Source of the DNA: Bacillus_BD oryzisoli_A
Lineage (GTDB): Bacteria > Bacillota > Bacilli > Bacillales > Cytobacillaceae
Assembly: GCF_043641075.1 (NCBI RefSeq)
Contig: NZ_JBHZRC010000008.1
Location: forward strand, 124,001-188,000
Direction: 5' to 3'
Length of the DNA stretch: 64,000 nucleotides
The position numbers and the translations under genes were made by a program. The notes under the pieces are model-generated. The model ran no database searches. It was not told the origin of the DNA and saw only the letters and a program-made list of their open reading frames with translations. Shown here one piece after another: positions 8,908-17,503 of the stretch. The stretch's first letter is position 1. Every line of letters begins with the position of its first letter.

Positions 8908-9002
8908 TTTTTGTTGGGGGATGTTTAGGGCTTAAAAAGTATTATTAAACCAATCCTACCTTTATAATTGAAAATAGAACTTTGCCATAAGGAGGATACA
9001 AA

Positions 9003-9242
9003 ATGGATAAACCCGTCATTGTCTATACGATGGATGATTGTGTGGAGTGTAGTGTTGTCAAACAGATGCTGACCGCGGAAGGAATTCCGTTCGAGGCTAG
9101 AAATATTACAAACAGTGAGGAATATAAAAAGGAGGTCGAGAAATACGGCTTCTTGGGTGTTCCAGTGACTGTTGTGGGAGAGCGGGCTGTGAAGGGCTTT
9201 AACCCTGAACTGATTGAACTGATTCAATCGAGAAAACAATAA
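9003..9242 (+). CDS. Glutaredoxin / NrdH-like thiol redox protein
   Basis: The 79-residue product has the glutaredoxin fold signature: MDKPVIVYTMDDCVECSVVK with a CxxC active site (CVEC), a cis-proline segment GVPVTVV and a C-terminal GFNPELIELI. Such proteins reduce disulfides in the cytosol, for example for ribonucleotide reductase. The ATG follows AAGGAGG. No nrd gene is adjacent. The gene ends at a clear terminator, so it is probably monocistronic. Confidence 0.88.
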   Translation: MDKPVIVYTMDDCVECSVVKQMLTAEGIPFEARNITNSEEYKKEVEKYGFLGVPVTVVGERAVKGFNPELIELIQSRKQ

Positions 9243-9247
9243 AAGTA

Positions 9248-9283
9248 AACGAGCTGTGGTTGATAGCCTGGCTCGTTTTTTTT
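9248..9283 (+). terminator. Terminator of the glutaredoxin gene
   Basis: The stem AACGAGC/GCTCGTT is followed by a run of T residues. Confidence 0.85.
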
Positions 9284-9369
9284 ATGCATCGAACAGATGT
9301 GATCACTCCACATATTGTTTTTGAAATAAATAGAATCTTGACATAATTCAATTAAGTAGGTAAATACTA

Positions 9370-9398
9370 TTGACATATTAATTATAACGTTTTATAGT
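9370..9398 (+). promoter_or_regulatory. Sigma-A-type promoter of the MarR/MFS operon
   Basis: TTGACA (9370-9375), a 17-base spacer and TATAGT (9393-9398) form a near-consensus promoter. Confidence 0.75.
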
Positions 9399-9429
9399 TA
9401 CCTTTAGTAATAGTTATCCTTAGTAACTA
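9395..9429. promoter_or_regulatory. Probable MarR operator
   Basis: TAGTTAC (9395-9401) and GTAACTA (9423-9429) form an inverted repeat overlapping the -10 box and start region. Internal TTAGTAA/AGTTA half-sites add symmetry. Its place suggests autorepression by the MarR protein encoded just downstream. Confidence 0.5.
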
Positions 9430-9450
9430 TTTTAGGAAGGGATGAAGGAA

Positions 9451-9882
9451 GTGCAGGGATTTTTTCAGCGATATTTAAGTTTGTATCGACCGCTGATTAC
9501 CACGTTAAATGAATTGATGAGTTCTCAGCAGCTATCCTATTCTTTATGGCAGGTTATTTTTTATATAAAAAACAATGGTGCTTCAACGCTTGTAGATATA
9601 TCTAATTATTATCATGTTGAAAAGCCTACCATAACAAGAAGGGTCCAACGATTGGAAGAGCTGCAAATTGTCGAGCATATTCCGGGTAAGGACCGGAGGG
9701 AAAAAGTAATTCAGCTAACGGCATCAGGGGAAGAGATTTACAAGGAAATGAGAAAAAAAATTACAGATTTAGAACATCAGGTGATGGAAGGCATCACGCA
9801 TGACGAGCAATTGGTTGTGTACGAAACCCTTCCGAAAATTCAAAGTCATATTATGCGTCGAGAGGGGAGCAAAAGTGAATAA
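9451..9882 (+). CDS. MarR family transcriptional regulator
   Basis: The protein has a winged helix-turn-helix in the middle (LVDISNYYHVEKPTITRRVQRLEELQIVEHIPG), followed by the wing KDRREKVIQLT and a C-terminal dimerisation helix. MarR proteins usually repress a neighbouring exporter gene and are released by small phenolic or drug-like ligands. The GTG at 9451 is chosen because AGGAAGGG lies at better spacing than for the ATG at 9442. The stop overlaps the start of the MFS gene by eight bases, so the two are translated together. Confidence 0.87.
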   Translation: MQGFFQRYLSLYRPLITTLNELMSSQQLSYSLWQVIFYIKNNGASTLVDISNYYHVEKPTITRRVQRLEELQIVEHIPGKDRREKVIQLTASGEEIYKEMRKKITDLEHQVMEGITHDEQLVVYETLPKIQSHIMRREGSKSE

Positions 9883-11065
9883 ACCGAAATTATGGACAAA
9901 GGATTTTATTATTGTATCCAGCGTCAATTTTTTATTAACATTAGTGTTTTATTTATTGATTGTTATTATTGGGAGCTATGCGGTAAATGAATATCACGCT
10001 TCAGCCAGTCAGGCAGGGCTTGTGACAGGGATTTTTATTGTTGGGGCATTAATCGGGCGTCTGTTAATTGGACGACTGATGGATTCAATTGGTCGTAAAA
10101 GAACATTATTCCTTGGATTAATTCTTTATCTAGCAGCTACAAGCTTATATTTTATCCAAATTGGGATTTCTTTTCTGCTTATTACACGCTTATTGCATGG
10201 GATTACATTGGGAATTGCGAGTACGGCTACTGGAACCATAATCGCCCAGATCATCCCAGCAGAGCGAAAGGGAGAAGGTATCGGGTATTTCAGCATGAGT
10301 GCGACATTGGCGACAGCCATCGGACCATTCATTGGACTTTATATGACTCAGCATACAAGTTCTCAAGTGATTTTTACTCTATGTCTCGCATTAGGAATCA
10401 TCAGTTTGATTACCGCATTCTTTGTGTATGTGCCGAAATTAGAGAAATCAGCAAAAACAGCTGAGGTAAAAGGCTTTAAGCTGTCTCAATTTATTGAGCC
10501 AAGGGCCATTCCGATTGCTGTGATTACACTGGTTGTTGCTTTTTGCTACTCAAGCGTTTTGTCCTTTATTAATTTCTATGCACTTGAAATTAATCTTGTT
10601 AGTGCAGCAAGCTTCTTCTTTCTTGTTTATTCGATTGCCGTGCTGATTTCGCGTCCATTCACAGGTCGTTTAATGGATATAAAAGGGGCAAACTATGTGA
10701 TGTACCCGGCTTTTATTCTCTTTACAGCCGGATTGCTGCTTTTAGGCTCAGCACATAATAGCCTGATTTTGTTATTGTCGGGTATTTTCATCGGACTAGG
10801 ATTTGGAAATATGCAGTCATGTACGCAGGCGATTGCTGTTAAACTGACTCCGGCCCATCGAATGGGACTCGCTACATCAACATTCTTTATCTTTCTTGAC
10901 GCAGGACTCGGATTTGGGCCGTACGTGCTTGGATACATCATTCCATACACAGGCTATAGTACCCTTTATATGATCCTGGGAATTGTTGTCATCGCCTCAA
11001 TGGCTCTATACTTCTTACTGCACGGCAAAAAAGAAAAAGCAAGCATCAATGCCTTAGCACGATAA
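9875..11065 (+). CDS. MFS transporter paired with MarR
   Basis: About twelve membrane segments with the MFS loop motif GRLLIGRLMDSIGRKR after helix 2. The frame is open from 9800, but the GTG at 9875 follows GAGGGGAGC and gives a normal 396-residue drug-efflux-type protein. It overlaps the marR stop by eight bases. The MarR neighbour suggests export of a toxic small molecule under derepression. The substrate is unknown. A large double-stem hairpin ends the operon. Confidence 0.85.
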   Translation: MNKPKLWTKDFIIVSSVNFLLTLVFYLLIVIIGSYAVNEYHASASQAGLVTGIFIVGALIGRLLIGRLMDSIGRKRTLFLGLILYLAATSLYFIQIGISFLLITRLLHGITLGIASTATGTIIAQIIPAERKGEGIGYFSMSATLATAIGPFIGLYMTQHTSSQVIFTLCLALGIISLITAFFVYVPKLEKSAKTAEVKGFKLSQFIEPRAIPIAVITLVVAFCYSSVLSFINFYALEINLVSAASFFFLVYSIAVLISRPFTGRLMDIKGANYVMYPAFILFTAGLLLLGSAHNSLILLLSGIFIGLGFGNMQSCTQAIAVKLTPAHRMGLATSTFFIFLDAGLGFGPYVLGYIIPYTGYSTLYMILGIVVIASMALYFLLHGKKEKASINALAR

Positions 11066-11068
11066 CGG

Positions 11069-11135
11069 GTGTCAGGCACCGCAAAAAGACAATTGCAAGC
11101 AATTGTCCATCTGCGGTGCCTGACACTATTTTTTT
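11069..11135 (+). terminator. Long hairpin terminator of the marR-MFS operon
   Basis: The arms GTGTCAGGCACCGCA (11069-11083) and TGCGGTGCCTGACAC (11112-11126) pair perfectly. Inside them GACAATT/AATTGTC form a second stem. A T-run follows. The GTGTCAGGCACC arm resembles a repeat I associate with Bacillus genomes. Confidence 0.85.
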
Positions 11136-11403
11136 GTAGAATGGCAGTTTTTGAATGATAATGTGCCGTTTTTTATCTTGAACGTGGCAGTTTTGGCGAA
11201 AAATGAAGAATTTTGTAGATATTTTACTAGAAATGTTGTGATATTTATTTCTTTTGGGTACAAGATTCGCCTTCATTCGAAGTTATTTTATGATAATTTA
11301 ATACTATCAATACATGAAGATACTAGATTATGAATAAACGAACTTATATATAATAGAAAAAATTACTAGATAATAACTATATTCTTAAAAAGGGGCTAGA
11401 GTA

Positions 11404-11583
11404 ATGTTAGTTAAGTCCAAACATGATGAAAAAAAAGACCTAATCAACGCCATTGATTCAATTCGTGAAAAAATGATACAAGCTGGCATGCAAGAAGGAC
11501 TTGCTAGCATGAAAACCATCACCCTAAGCCAAACCCTTGACGAATATATCACAAAATACCAATCTATCCAATTAACCAAATAA
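11404..11583 (+). CDS. Spo0E-like aspartyl-phosphate phosphatase (59 aa)
   Basis: The short protein carries the Spo0E family core: an N-terminal helix (LINAIDSIREKMIQAG) and a second helix with the signature LSQTLDEYI, matching SQELDxLI. Such helical hairpins remove phosphate from Spo0A-P and delay sporulation. The ATG lies ten bases after AGGGG. The repeat at 11606, with its T-run, forms the likely terminator. No kinase is adjacent. The call rests on the signature and length, which are typical. Confidence 0.85.
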   Translation: MLVKSKHDEKKDLINAIDSIREKMIQAGMQEGLASMKTITLSQTLDEYITKYQSIQLTK

Positions 11584-11605
11584 ACAAGAAGAAAGCAGAA
11601 AAGCC

Positions 11606-11638
11606 GAAGCAGAGGGTCGGTTCTTCTGCTTCTTTTTT
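11606..11638 (+). repeat. GGAAGC-type repeat acting as a terminator
   Basis: The GAAGCAGAGGG and TTCTGCTTC arms pair and run into TTTTTT, 23 bases after the spo0E-like stop codon. Confidence 0.75.
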
Positions 11639-11927
11639 GTTCGTCCATAAGGATGATGGAGTGAAGGGATCAAAGGGAACCGCTCTTCTTGGTTTAGGAA
11701 GGGAAAGTGCTTTTATGAAATATTGAATGACATATGCCTTCATGTGAGGTCATATAGAGCATATTTGGAAGCGGGAGAACCGTCCCCCTGTTTTTTTATT
11801 AGAAATAATTTTCTTAAAATAGTAGAAGTTGGGTTTAATCTGTTATATAATCAAATCATAAATTAATAAATTGTTATATAACAAAAATGAGATGTTTTTA
11901 AAAAATGATAGAAAGAGGTCAGTGGGG
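11639..11927. other. Intergenic region with one repeat
   Basis: It holds an inverted GGAAGC-type repeat (11767-11797, with a T-run) and the AT-rich leader of the next gene. No further gene is seen. Confidence 0.4.
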
Positions 11928-12230
11928 ATGAACAAAAAAGATACAATCGTGCGTGAGATATTAGGCTGGAAAACGTATAGCAAAAATAGCTGGTATGATG
12001 TTGAGAAAGATTCATTTGTCCATGAATCCTACTTTCATCCTGAGAAATTTATGGAGCATGCGATGTTAATTGTAAAAAAACTAGAGATGTTTGGCGTTGA
12101 CTATCGTACAAACGGAGTTTCAGAAGTATATTTTGATGATGCAATCGGAAGGGGTGCTACCTTACCAGAAGCCATTACAAATGCAGCGTATAAACTAGTT
12201 AAGAATTATTATGCAGTAGCAGGGAAATAG
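11928..12230 (+). CDS. Phage ABA-sandwich-like small protein (100 aa)
   Basis: The frame opens at 11871, but ATG 11928 follows AGAGGTCAGTGGGG. The product begins KKDTIVREILGWKTY and ends with ATLPEAITNAAYKLVKNYY. That pattern, an N-terminal GWK segment and a C-terminal EAIxxAAxK helix, resembles the phage-associated ABA sandwich (BC1872-like) proteins of Bacillus. No other phage gene is near. Function is unknown and the family call is tentative. Confidence 0.6.
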   Translation: MNKKDTIVREILGWKTYSKNSWYDVEKDSFVHESYFHPEKFMEHAMLIVKKLEMFGVDYRTNGVSEVYFDDAIGRGATLPEAITNAAYKLVKNYYAVAGK

Positions 12231-12305
12231 ATAGTATTGGAATTATTAAATAGTAAGGGTGAGGTCAAAAAAGCATTTTTACTGCCTTGATAAAAGAAAG
12301 AAAAC

Positions 12306-12358
12306 CGCCGATATATGTGTTATGGTGTGAACCATATGCCATATACCGGCGTTTTTTT
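12306..12358 (+). terminator. Terminator after the ABA-sandwich-like gene
   Basis: CGCCGATATATG pairs with CATATACCGGCG, with an inner ATGG/CCAT stem, followed by TTTTTTT. Confidence 0.8.
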
Positions 12359-12395
12359 GCATTTATCTTCATTGCTTGCGAATGAAATACTTTAT

Positions 12396-12424
12396 GGAAG
12401 CAGGAGAACCGTCCCTCCGCTTCC
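12396..12424. repeat. GGAAGC-type palindromic repeat abutting a stop codon
   Basis: An inverted copy. On the minus strand it begins directly within the TAG stop codon of the SDR gene (TAG|GAAGC). Confidence 0.8.
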
Positions 12425-13317
12425 TAAAAATCAAATACAACTCCGGTTAGTTTTTCCGATATTTCCCATAGTTTGTTTATGACATCTTCGTCGTTTGCGA
12501 CTGGATGTGGTGTGTCTAATGCCGGGTAGCCTTTTCGGCGTCCTTTTCCATCTGGACCGATGTATTCGCCGCCTTTTAAGGATGGATGGGTTGCTGCATA
12601 GATGGTTGGAAGTGCTCCCATGTCAGCTGGCTGCAGGAGCTTGTCCATTAGGCTCTTCATAAAGTTTGGAGCGTCTTTTTTTCCAAACTTAAACAGATTG
12701 GTGGACGAAATTCCCGGATGGCAGGCAAGGCTGATCGTTTCCAAGCCATGCTGCTTTAATCTCTTATCTAATTCTCTGGCAAACATTAGATTGGCCAGCT
12801 TACTTTGCCCGTAAAATTGGAACTTCTTATACCCCTTTGACCCGTCCAGATTATCGAACAGAATTTCTGATCCTTTGTGGGCTAGGCTGCTGACTGTGAC
12901 GACACGCGAACCGGGTGTGTTTTTTAACAAAGGGAGCAGTTGACCGGTTAAGGCGAAATGACCAAGATGGTTGCTGCCGAATTGCAGCTCAAAGCCGTCC
13001 TTTGTTTTGGAGTGTGGCGGCATCATAACACCTGCGTTGTTGATTAATAGATCAAGCGAATCCAGTTGGCCTTTAATAGCATCTGCAAAGCTCCGAATAC
13101 TCGCAAGGTCAGCTAAATCAATTCGCATCACGTCAATCGCAGCTTGAGGATTTTCCTGCAAAATCCTCTCCCTTGCTACCTTTCCTTTATCCTCGTTCCT
13201 TACAGCCATAATGACCCGAGCACCATTACGAACAAAATCTTTCGCTGCTCCATATCCGATTCCGCTATTTGCCCCTGTAATAATAGCGGTTTTTCCTGTT
13301 AAGTCTACCTGTGTCAT
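12424..13317 (-). CDS. Short-chain dehydrogenase/reductase, retinol-dehydrogenase-like
   Basis: The product has a classic SDR NAD(P)-binding start (TGANSGIGYGAAKDF), LLINNAGVM, a catalytic Ser in VTVSSLAHKG and a YGQSKLANLMF motif (YxxxK). The extended C-terminus and the SNHLGHFALT segment place it with retinol dehydrogenase/protochlorophyllide reductase-like SDRs that reduce or oxidise lipophilic alcohols. The substrate is unknown. The start is uncertain: ATG 13317 lies ten bases after AGGAG, ATG 13326 is also possible, and a TTG at 13350 opens the frame. The TAG stop is formed at the edge of a GGAAGC-type repeat. Confidence 0.87.
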   Translation of the reverse strand: MTQVDLTGKTAIITGANSGIGYGAAKDFVRNGARVIMAVRNEDKGKVARERILQENPQAAIDVMRIDLADLASIRSFADAIKGQLDSLDLLINNAGVMMPPHSKTKDGFELQFGSNHLGHFALTGQLLPLLKNTPGSRVVTVSSLAHKGSEILFDNLDGSKGYKKFQFYGQSKLANLMFARELDKRLKQHGLETISLACHPGISSTNLFKFGKKDAPNFMKSLMDKLLQPADMGALPTIYAATHPSLKGGEYIGPDGKGRRKGYPALDTPHPVANDEDVINKLWEISEKLTGVVFDF

Positions 13318-13416
13318 CGAATTCATGCTCCTATCACGGCTCCTTTTCAATGGTATTTATACTTTAACATCCTACATGAGTGGAAGGTAATGTCTATTTT
13401 CGTAACAAAATGTAAT

Positions 13417-13444
13417 GAAGCAGAGGGACGGTTCTCTTGCTTCC
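13417..13444. repeat. GGAAGC-type palindromic repeat
   Basis: A forward copy upstream of the SDR gene, in the 13318-13796 gap. The gap also has a weak AAAGAG/CTCTTT hairpin near 13501-13535 and no gene. Confidence 0.8.
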
Positions 13445-13692
13445 TTTCTTTTAGCAATGACAGTACAGTGTTTGATTCTTTAAAGAGTCATTCAAACAAT
13501 AAAAGAGTTTACTAGATGGTCAAGCTCTTTTTTTAGTATGGAGATTTTAGCCGCATCTGATTGCAGTTTATATCTCCAGGGTTATTCTACCTTATTATAA
13601 GTATATGAAAACCAATCAGCCATATATTCAACTCCCTAATTGAGCACCCAAACTAAATATGGTAAAATAAACTTCCTTGGCAGGGGCACTTA

Positions 13693-13721
13693 GGAAGCAG
13701 GGGGACGGTTCTCCTGCTTCC
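13693..13721. repeat. GGAAGC-type palindromic repeat, full-length copy
   Basis: Both arms are intact (GGAAGCAGGGGG and CTCCTGCTTCC). It lies just beyond the comK terminator. Confidence 0.85.
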
Positions 13722-13734
13722 ATCCATAAAATAA

Positions 13735-13783
13735 AAAGGGCAGAGAAGATAACCGTTATTCTGGTTATCTCCTCTGCCCTTTT
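13735..13783. terminator. Terminator of comK (usable on both strands)
   Basis: A 20-bp stem, AAAAGGGCAGAGAAGATAAC with its complement at 13763-13783, lies immediately downstream of the comK stop on the minus strand. Confidence 0.85.
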
Positions 13784-13796
13784 AACCTTTCTTACT

Positions 13797-14387
13797 TCAT
13801 TTCAGCACCATATCCAAATCCTCATCATCCTCTTTGTTTCGCTTGACGATATAATTCAATTGCCCATTTTCCCAAACCAGGGCTATCCCCTTTTTTGGAT
13901 CATAGAAATAACTCTTGGTTTTCCTTGAATCTGATTGAATTAGAGCAGAACAAAGGTCTGCTCCCAAACCCAGCAGGTCTTGAAGGGTATTCACCTTTAT
14001 ATCAACATCAATTGAAGGTCCATTTTTCAATACTACAGTTGTTTTATTTATCCTATAGCGGTGGATTTCTTGAATTTGAGAGCAGATGAGCCAAATGATG
14101 CCATCTTGATTTGGTGCTTTGCAGCGGATGAGGATTAGGTTATGTGCTGCAGATAACGCGATTGGAATGTAATCAGACCTTTTCAGGATTTTTCGAGCTA
14201 AATGGATGGCTCCTTCGAGGCTTTGTTCATAGTAGTGGAAAGATGCCCTGACAATTTCTTCAAGAGTTTGCCGGACAATAAAAACCTCATGGCCCTGCAC
14301 AACTCGGGTATATTCGTGGCCCAATTCAAAATGAGAAGCTAGTGCGGATGTTCTGCTGTTAATAATGTAGTGTGATCTCGTATTCAT
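13797..14387 (-). CDS. comK: Competence transcription factor ComK
   Basis: The 196-residue protein follows the ComK pattern from end to end: SHYIINSRTSALAS at the N-terminus, SFHYYEQSLEGAIHLARKIL matching the RSCxxxGSSYxGR region, a YIPIALSAAHNLILI strand region, IIWLICSQIQEI matching the WISHVHV segment and a following NGPSIDVDI strand. ComK activates DNA-uptake genes by binding AT-boxes. The ATG follows GGAG. It is alone with its own terminator. Overall similarity to the B. subtilis protein is moderate, but order and spacing agree. It supports assignment to Bacillaceae. Confidence 0.82.
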   Translation of the reverse strand: MNTRSHYIINSRTSALASHFELGHEYTRVVQGHEVFIVRQTLEEIVRASFHYYEQSLEGAIHLARKILKRSDYIPIALSAAHNLILIRCKAPNQDGIIWLICSQIQEIHRYRINKTTVVLKNGPSIDVDIKVNTLQDLLGLGADLCSALIQSDSRKTKSYFYDPKKGIALVWENGQLNYIVKRNKEDDEDLDMVLK

Positions 14388-14689
14388 TCAAGTATACTCC
14401 ATCCATTTATATTTGTAGTATGCTAGGTTTTCATACATAGTAATTCCTTCTTTGTTTAATAATGAAAGAGTTTACATATAAGGAGATAATAATGGATATA
14501 CAAGGTAAAGACAGGTAGGTTTGCACAAATGTGTTATATTTCACAATCTAAATAATATCAATCTACCATAGCTTAATCAATAGGAATATGGGTTAACTTG
14601 GAAATATTATCTCGCTACTTCAAAAGTTAGACAATACTCCATCAGTTTTCAATAGATATTAATCAATCAATAGAAATAGTAAGAATCAG

Positions 14690-14760
14690 GAAGCAGGAGA
14701 ACCGTCCCTCCGCTTCCAAATAACAAAAGAAGAAGCAGGAGAACCGACCCCCCGCTTCCT
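14690..14760. repeat. Two GGAAGC-type palindromic repeats
   Basis: Inverted copies at 14690-14718 and 14733-14760. They are the last copies before the 35-kb repeat-free stretch that holds the catabolic island. Confidence 0.85.
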
Positions 14761-14827
14761 TATTGTTAGCACTGTACTAATAGTGTTAATTCGCTTAATA
14801 AATTTAGGCTGTTTGTGTGGTAGTTAG

Positions 14828-14842
14828 AATCTTCAGAATATT
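14828..14842. promoter_or_regulatory. Island palindrome, site A (flavin reductase promoter)
   Basis: AATCTTCAGAATATT lies 90 bases upstream of the flavin reductase start. Flanking sequence (GTGTnGTAGTTAG before and TACTATA after) is shared with site B at 23790. The remainder of the 14388-14932 gap shows no gene. Confidence 0.55.
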
Positions 14843-14932
14843 CTACTATATAAATAGTATTCAATATGATTCATTCCGTAAGAGCGATGTTGTTATTTAA
14901 GTATAAATAATAATGAAAAAAGGGGCCATTTT

Positions 14933-15424
14933 ATGGATCAAAGAGAATTTCGGAATACATTGGGTACGTTTGCTACAGGGGTTACCATTATTACTTTGAA
15001 GAATGATAAAGGGGAATACATTGGATTGACGGCTAATGCCTTCTCATCTCTTTCATTAGAACCGCCATTAATCTTGGTTTGTATTGATAAGAAAAGCTAT
15101 AGTTTACCAGCCTTTGTAGCTGGTCGTCCGTTTGTCGTGAATATTTTATCAGAGGAGCAGGAGGCTGATTGCTGGACCTTTGCGAAAAAGGGTGCTGATA
15201 AATTTGCGAATGCACAGTATGACCTTTCAACGGATGGTATTCCTGTTTTAAAAGAAAACCTTTCATCGATTATATGTAACGTTCACGAGGTACTTGAAGG
15301 CGGAGATCACATCATTGTCACTGGGCTAGTGAAGGAGATTGCGAGAGATGAAACGAAAAAACCGCTGCTATTCTACAAAGGGAAAATTAGCACACTTCCC
15401 GCTTCATCGACTCCTAATCAATAG
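14933..15424 (+). CDS. Flavin reductase family protein (FMN-binding, HpaC-like)
   Basis: The 163-residue product has the flavin reductase-like fold: FRNTLGTFATGVTIIT at the N-terminus, GLTANAFSSLSLEPPLILVCI (FMN-binding) and PFVVNILSEEQ. These enzymes use NAD(P)H to supply free reduced flavin to two-component monooxygenases. Likely partners in this island are the IacA-like flavoenzyme (24010) or the LLM protein (26916). RBS AGGGG precedes the ATG. It is the first gene of the island and carries palindrome site A in its promoter. Confidence 0.88.
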   Translation: MDQREFRNTLGTFATGVTIITLKNDKGEYIGLTANAFSSLSLEPPLILVCIDKKSYSLPAFVAGRPFVVNILSEEQEADCWTFAKKGADKFANAQYDLSTDGIPVLKENLSSIICNVHEVLEGGDHIIVTGLVKEIARDETKKPLLFYKGKISTLPASSTPNQ

Positions 15425-15577
15425 TTTCCTACTATAAAAGAAGAAAAACGAATTAGCGAGGCTACACCACTTTTTCATTATTCAATAGTAAGTTAACTGT
15501 TCTGACATTCACTCATTGCTATTAAAAAAACTGAAAACTAATCAAAATACTACAAACCATAAAGCGAGGTGACCACG

Positions 15578-16852
15578 ATGACTTTTAAACAGACCGTACA
15601 GCAAACTGTAAAACGGACGACAGGAAAACAGCCTGTAAATCAGCCTGTACAACCTCTAAAACATTATGATGGCTATCGTTCGTTTCAACACCTGACACCG
15701 GGGAAGCATTATAAACCATACCAGCTCCCTGGAACAGAGAGATATCAAAGCACCTATGACCTGAAGCTGACTGAAGCAGAGGAACGTATTTTTGACACGC
15801 TGCTAAAATATTATCCCATTGTTTCACTAAGGGACCATGGTTTTATCGTTCCTAAAAACCCAGACGACATCATTCCATATTGCCGACAACTTCATACAGC
15901 GTATGACTATGAGGGCCTTGCTCGCTCGGGAATAGATGTGATATTCGAAAACTTTATGGATGGAATCTCTCTTATCACATCGCAAAACGGACTAAAGTGG
16001 AACGATGTGATTTTAACCCTGGGGATTCGTTACTGTGATATCGCCAAGCAGGACACGGTATATATCGCACACACGTATCAGGATCTACTGAAGGCAAAAC
16101 AATCGAATCGAATGGCTATTTTACCATCATTAGAGGCTGCTAGCATCCTTGAAAATGAGGTTGACCGTGTCGATGTCCTTTATGGACTGGGTATCCGCTG
16201 TATGGGAATTACTTATAATGATGCTAATACACTAGGGTCCGGCCTGACGGAACCACATGACGGCGGGTTAACGAAGTTTGGTAGAAAAGTAGTCGAGCGA
16301 ATGAATCAGCTTGGCATGGTCATCGATATCTCACATTGTGGGGACCGCACAAGCCTTGATGTCATTGAAGCAAGTGAAGCACCGGTGATGATCACACATG
16401 CCGGCGCGAGAGGAGTGTGGAATTCACCTAGAATGAAGCCGGATGTCGTCTTGCAGAAATGTGCGGAAAAGGGAGGTGTGATTGGCGTTTGTGCTGCTCC
16501 AAATACAACATTATCTGCGAAAAATCCGAATGATCATAACCTTGAATCGGTCATGGAGCATGTTGAATACCTCATCGATTTAGTAGGAATAGACCATGTC
16601 GGGTTAGGACCTGATACCTTTTTCGGTGATCATGTGGCACTGCAAAATGAGTTTGATGCGATGCTATCGCTTCATGACTCCCATGGAAATCAGGAATACG
16701 AATCCTTTCCCTATGTAACAGGGTTAGAAAATCCAACAGAAGCGATGAGTAACATGATTAAGTGGCTGATAAAGAAAAATTATAAGGTTCTAGATATTGA
16801 AAAAATCATTGGCGGAAATGCTTTGCGGATTCTGGAAGGTATTTTGGTATAA
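15578..16852 (+). CDS. M19 (renal dipeptidase-like) metallohydrolase, divergent, copy 1
   Basis: The 424-residue product keeps the second half of the M19 metal site: LPSLEAASIL (bridging Glu), DISHCGDRT (His), ITHAGARGVWNSPRMKPD (His and Arg) and HVGLGPDTF (Asp). The usual N-terminal HxD metal pair seems replaced by SLRDHGF. M19 enzymes cleave dipeptides, D-aminoacyl or amide-like bonds; some relatives act on other small amides. ATG 15578 follows GAGGTGA. It leads an operon with the TRAP system. A close paralogue is at 40766. The substrate is unknown but is probably not an ordinary dipeptide. Confidence 0.82.
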   Translation: MTFKQTVQQTVKRTTGKQPVNQPVQPLKHYDGYRSFQHLTPGKHYKPYQLPGTERYQSTYDLKLTEAEERIFDTLLKYYPIVSLRDHGFIVPKNPDDIIPYCRQLHTAYDYEGLARSGIDVIFENFMDGISLITSQNGLKWNDVILTLGIRYCDIAKQDTVYIAHTYQDLLKAKQSNRMAILPSLEAASILENEVDRVDVLYGLGIRCMGITYNDANTLGSGLTEPHDGGLTKFGRKVVERMNQLGMVIDISHCGDRTSLDVIEASEAPVMITHAGARGVWNSPRMKPDVVLQKCAEKGGVIGVCAAPNTTLSAKNPNDHNLESVMEHVEYLIDLVGIDHVGLGPDTFFGDHVALQNEFDAMLSLHDSHGNQEYESFPYVTGLENPTEAMSNMIKWLIKKNYKVLDIEKIIGGNALRILEGILV

Positions 16853-17026
16853 AACATAAGCGGATCAAGCTTTGCCACCTCTCATTCGTAATCTGCTTCT
16901 TATCATTAAAGAGTCTTCCTGTAAAAAACCCCTCCGAATCAATGATTGAAACGGAAGAATAGGTAAAGTATAATCGAAAATATACAGAAAATAATGAAAA
17001 TTAAAAAAACTAAGGAGATGACCATA

Positions 17027-17389
17027 ATGAGTGAAATGAAACATGGTGCCCCAATTATTCCAGAAAAGTTACGAGTATTTATCACATTTGAGTCAACAGG
17101 GTGGTTTGATACAACACAAGGGCAAAAAGAAACAGAAATACTCCCTTTATTGAATGAGGTTGTACAAGGTTGGAGTCAAAATGGTTCAGAATTACTAGGG
17201 ACATTTGACCGTGATATCCTGACAGCCGGGCACGCGGGTCCTACAGGATGGCATGCATGTTTCCTATACAATGTTCCCAATCTGCAAACAGTGACAGATA
17301 TGACTCATTCATTCCGAGCTACAGGATTGGATCGTTATTTTAGATTAGAAGCATCCATTGGCCGTCCGTTTTTCTTATTGGAAAAGTAA
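17027..17389 (+). CDS. Small catabolic protein of unknown family (120 aa)
   Basis: The start is placed at ATG 17027 after TAAGGAGATG. The product contains KLRVFITFESTGWFD, a central AGHAGPTGWHACFLYNV segment and a C-terminal GLDRYFRLEASIGRPFFL. Alternating strands and helices suggest a dimeric alpha/beta-barrel (ferredoxin-like) protein, as in many small ring-cleavage or isomerase accessories. In size and setting it recalls small proteins of iac-type clusters, but I cannot confirm homology. It lies between M19 copy 1 and the TRAP genes, so a role on the same substrate is likely. Confidence 0.65.
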   Translation: MSEMKHGAPIIPEKLRVFITFESTGWFDTTQGQKETEILPLLNEVVQGWSQNGSELLGTFDRDILTAGHAGPTGWHACFLYNVPNLQTVTDMTHSFRATGLDRYFRLEASIGRPFFLLEK

Positions 17390-17503
17390 GGAGATCATTG
17401 AAAACTGAAAAAATAGTAAATGGAGAAGGAAGGACTGAGAGATGAGTCTTTCCTTTCTCTGATAGATAAAAAAGCATACAGCATTATACATGGGGGTATG
17501 AGG

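Noticed and set aside
11151..11333. 60-residue plus-strand ORF after the marR/MFS operon
   Set aside because: It has no ribosome site, starts inside terminator-flanking DNA and resembles no family.
13677..13928. 83-residue plus-strand ORF
   Set aside because: It is made of a repeat and the comK terminator and then runs opposite comK.
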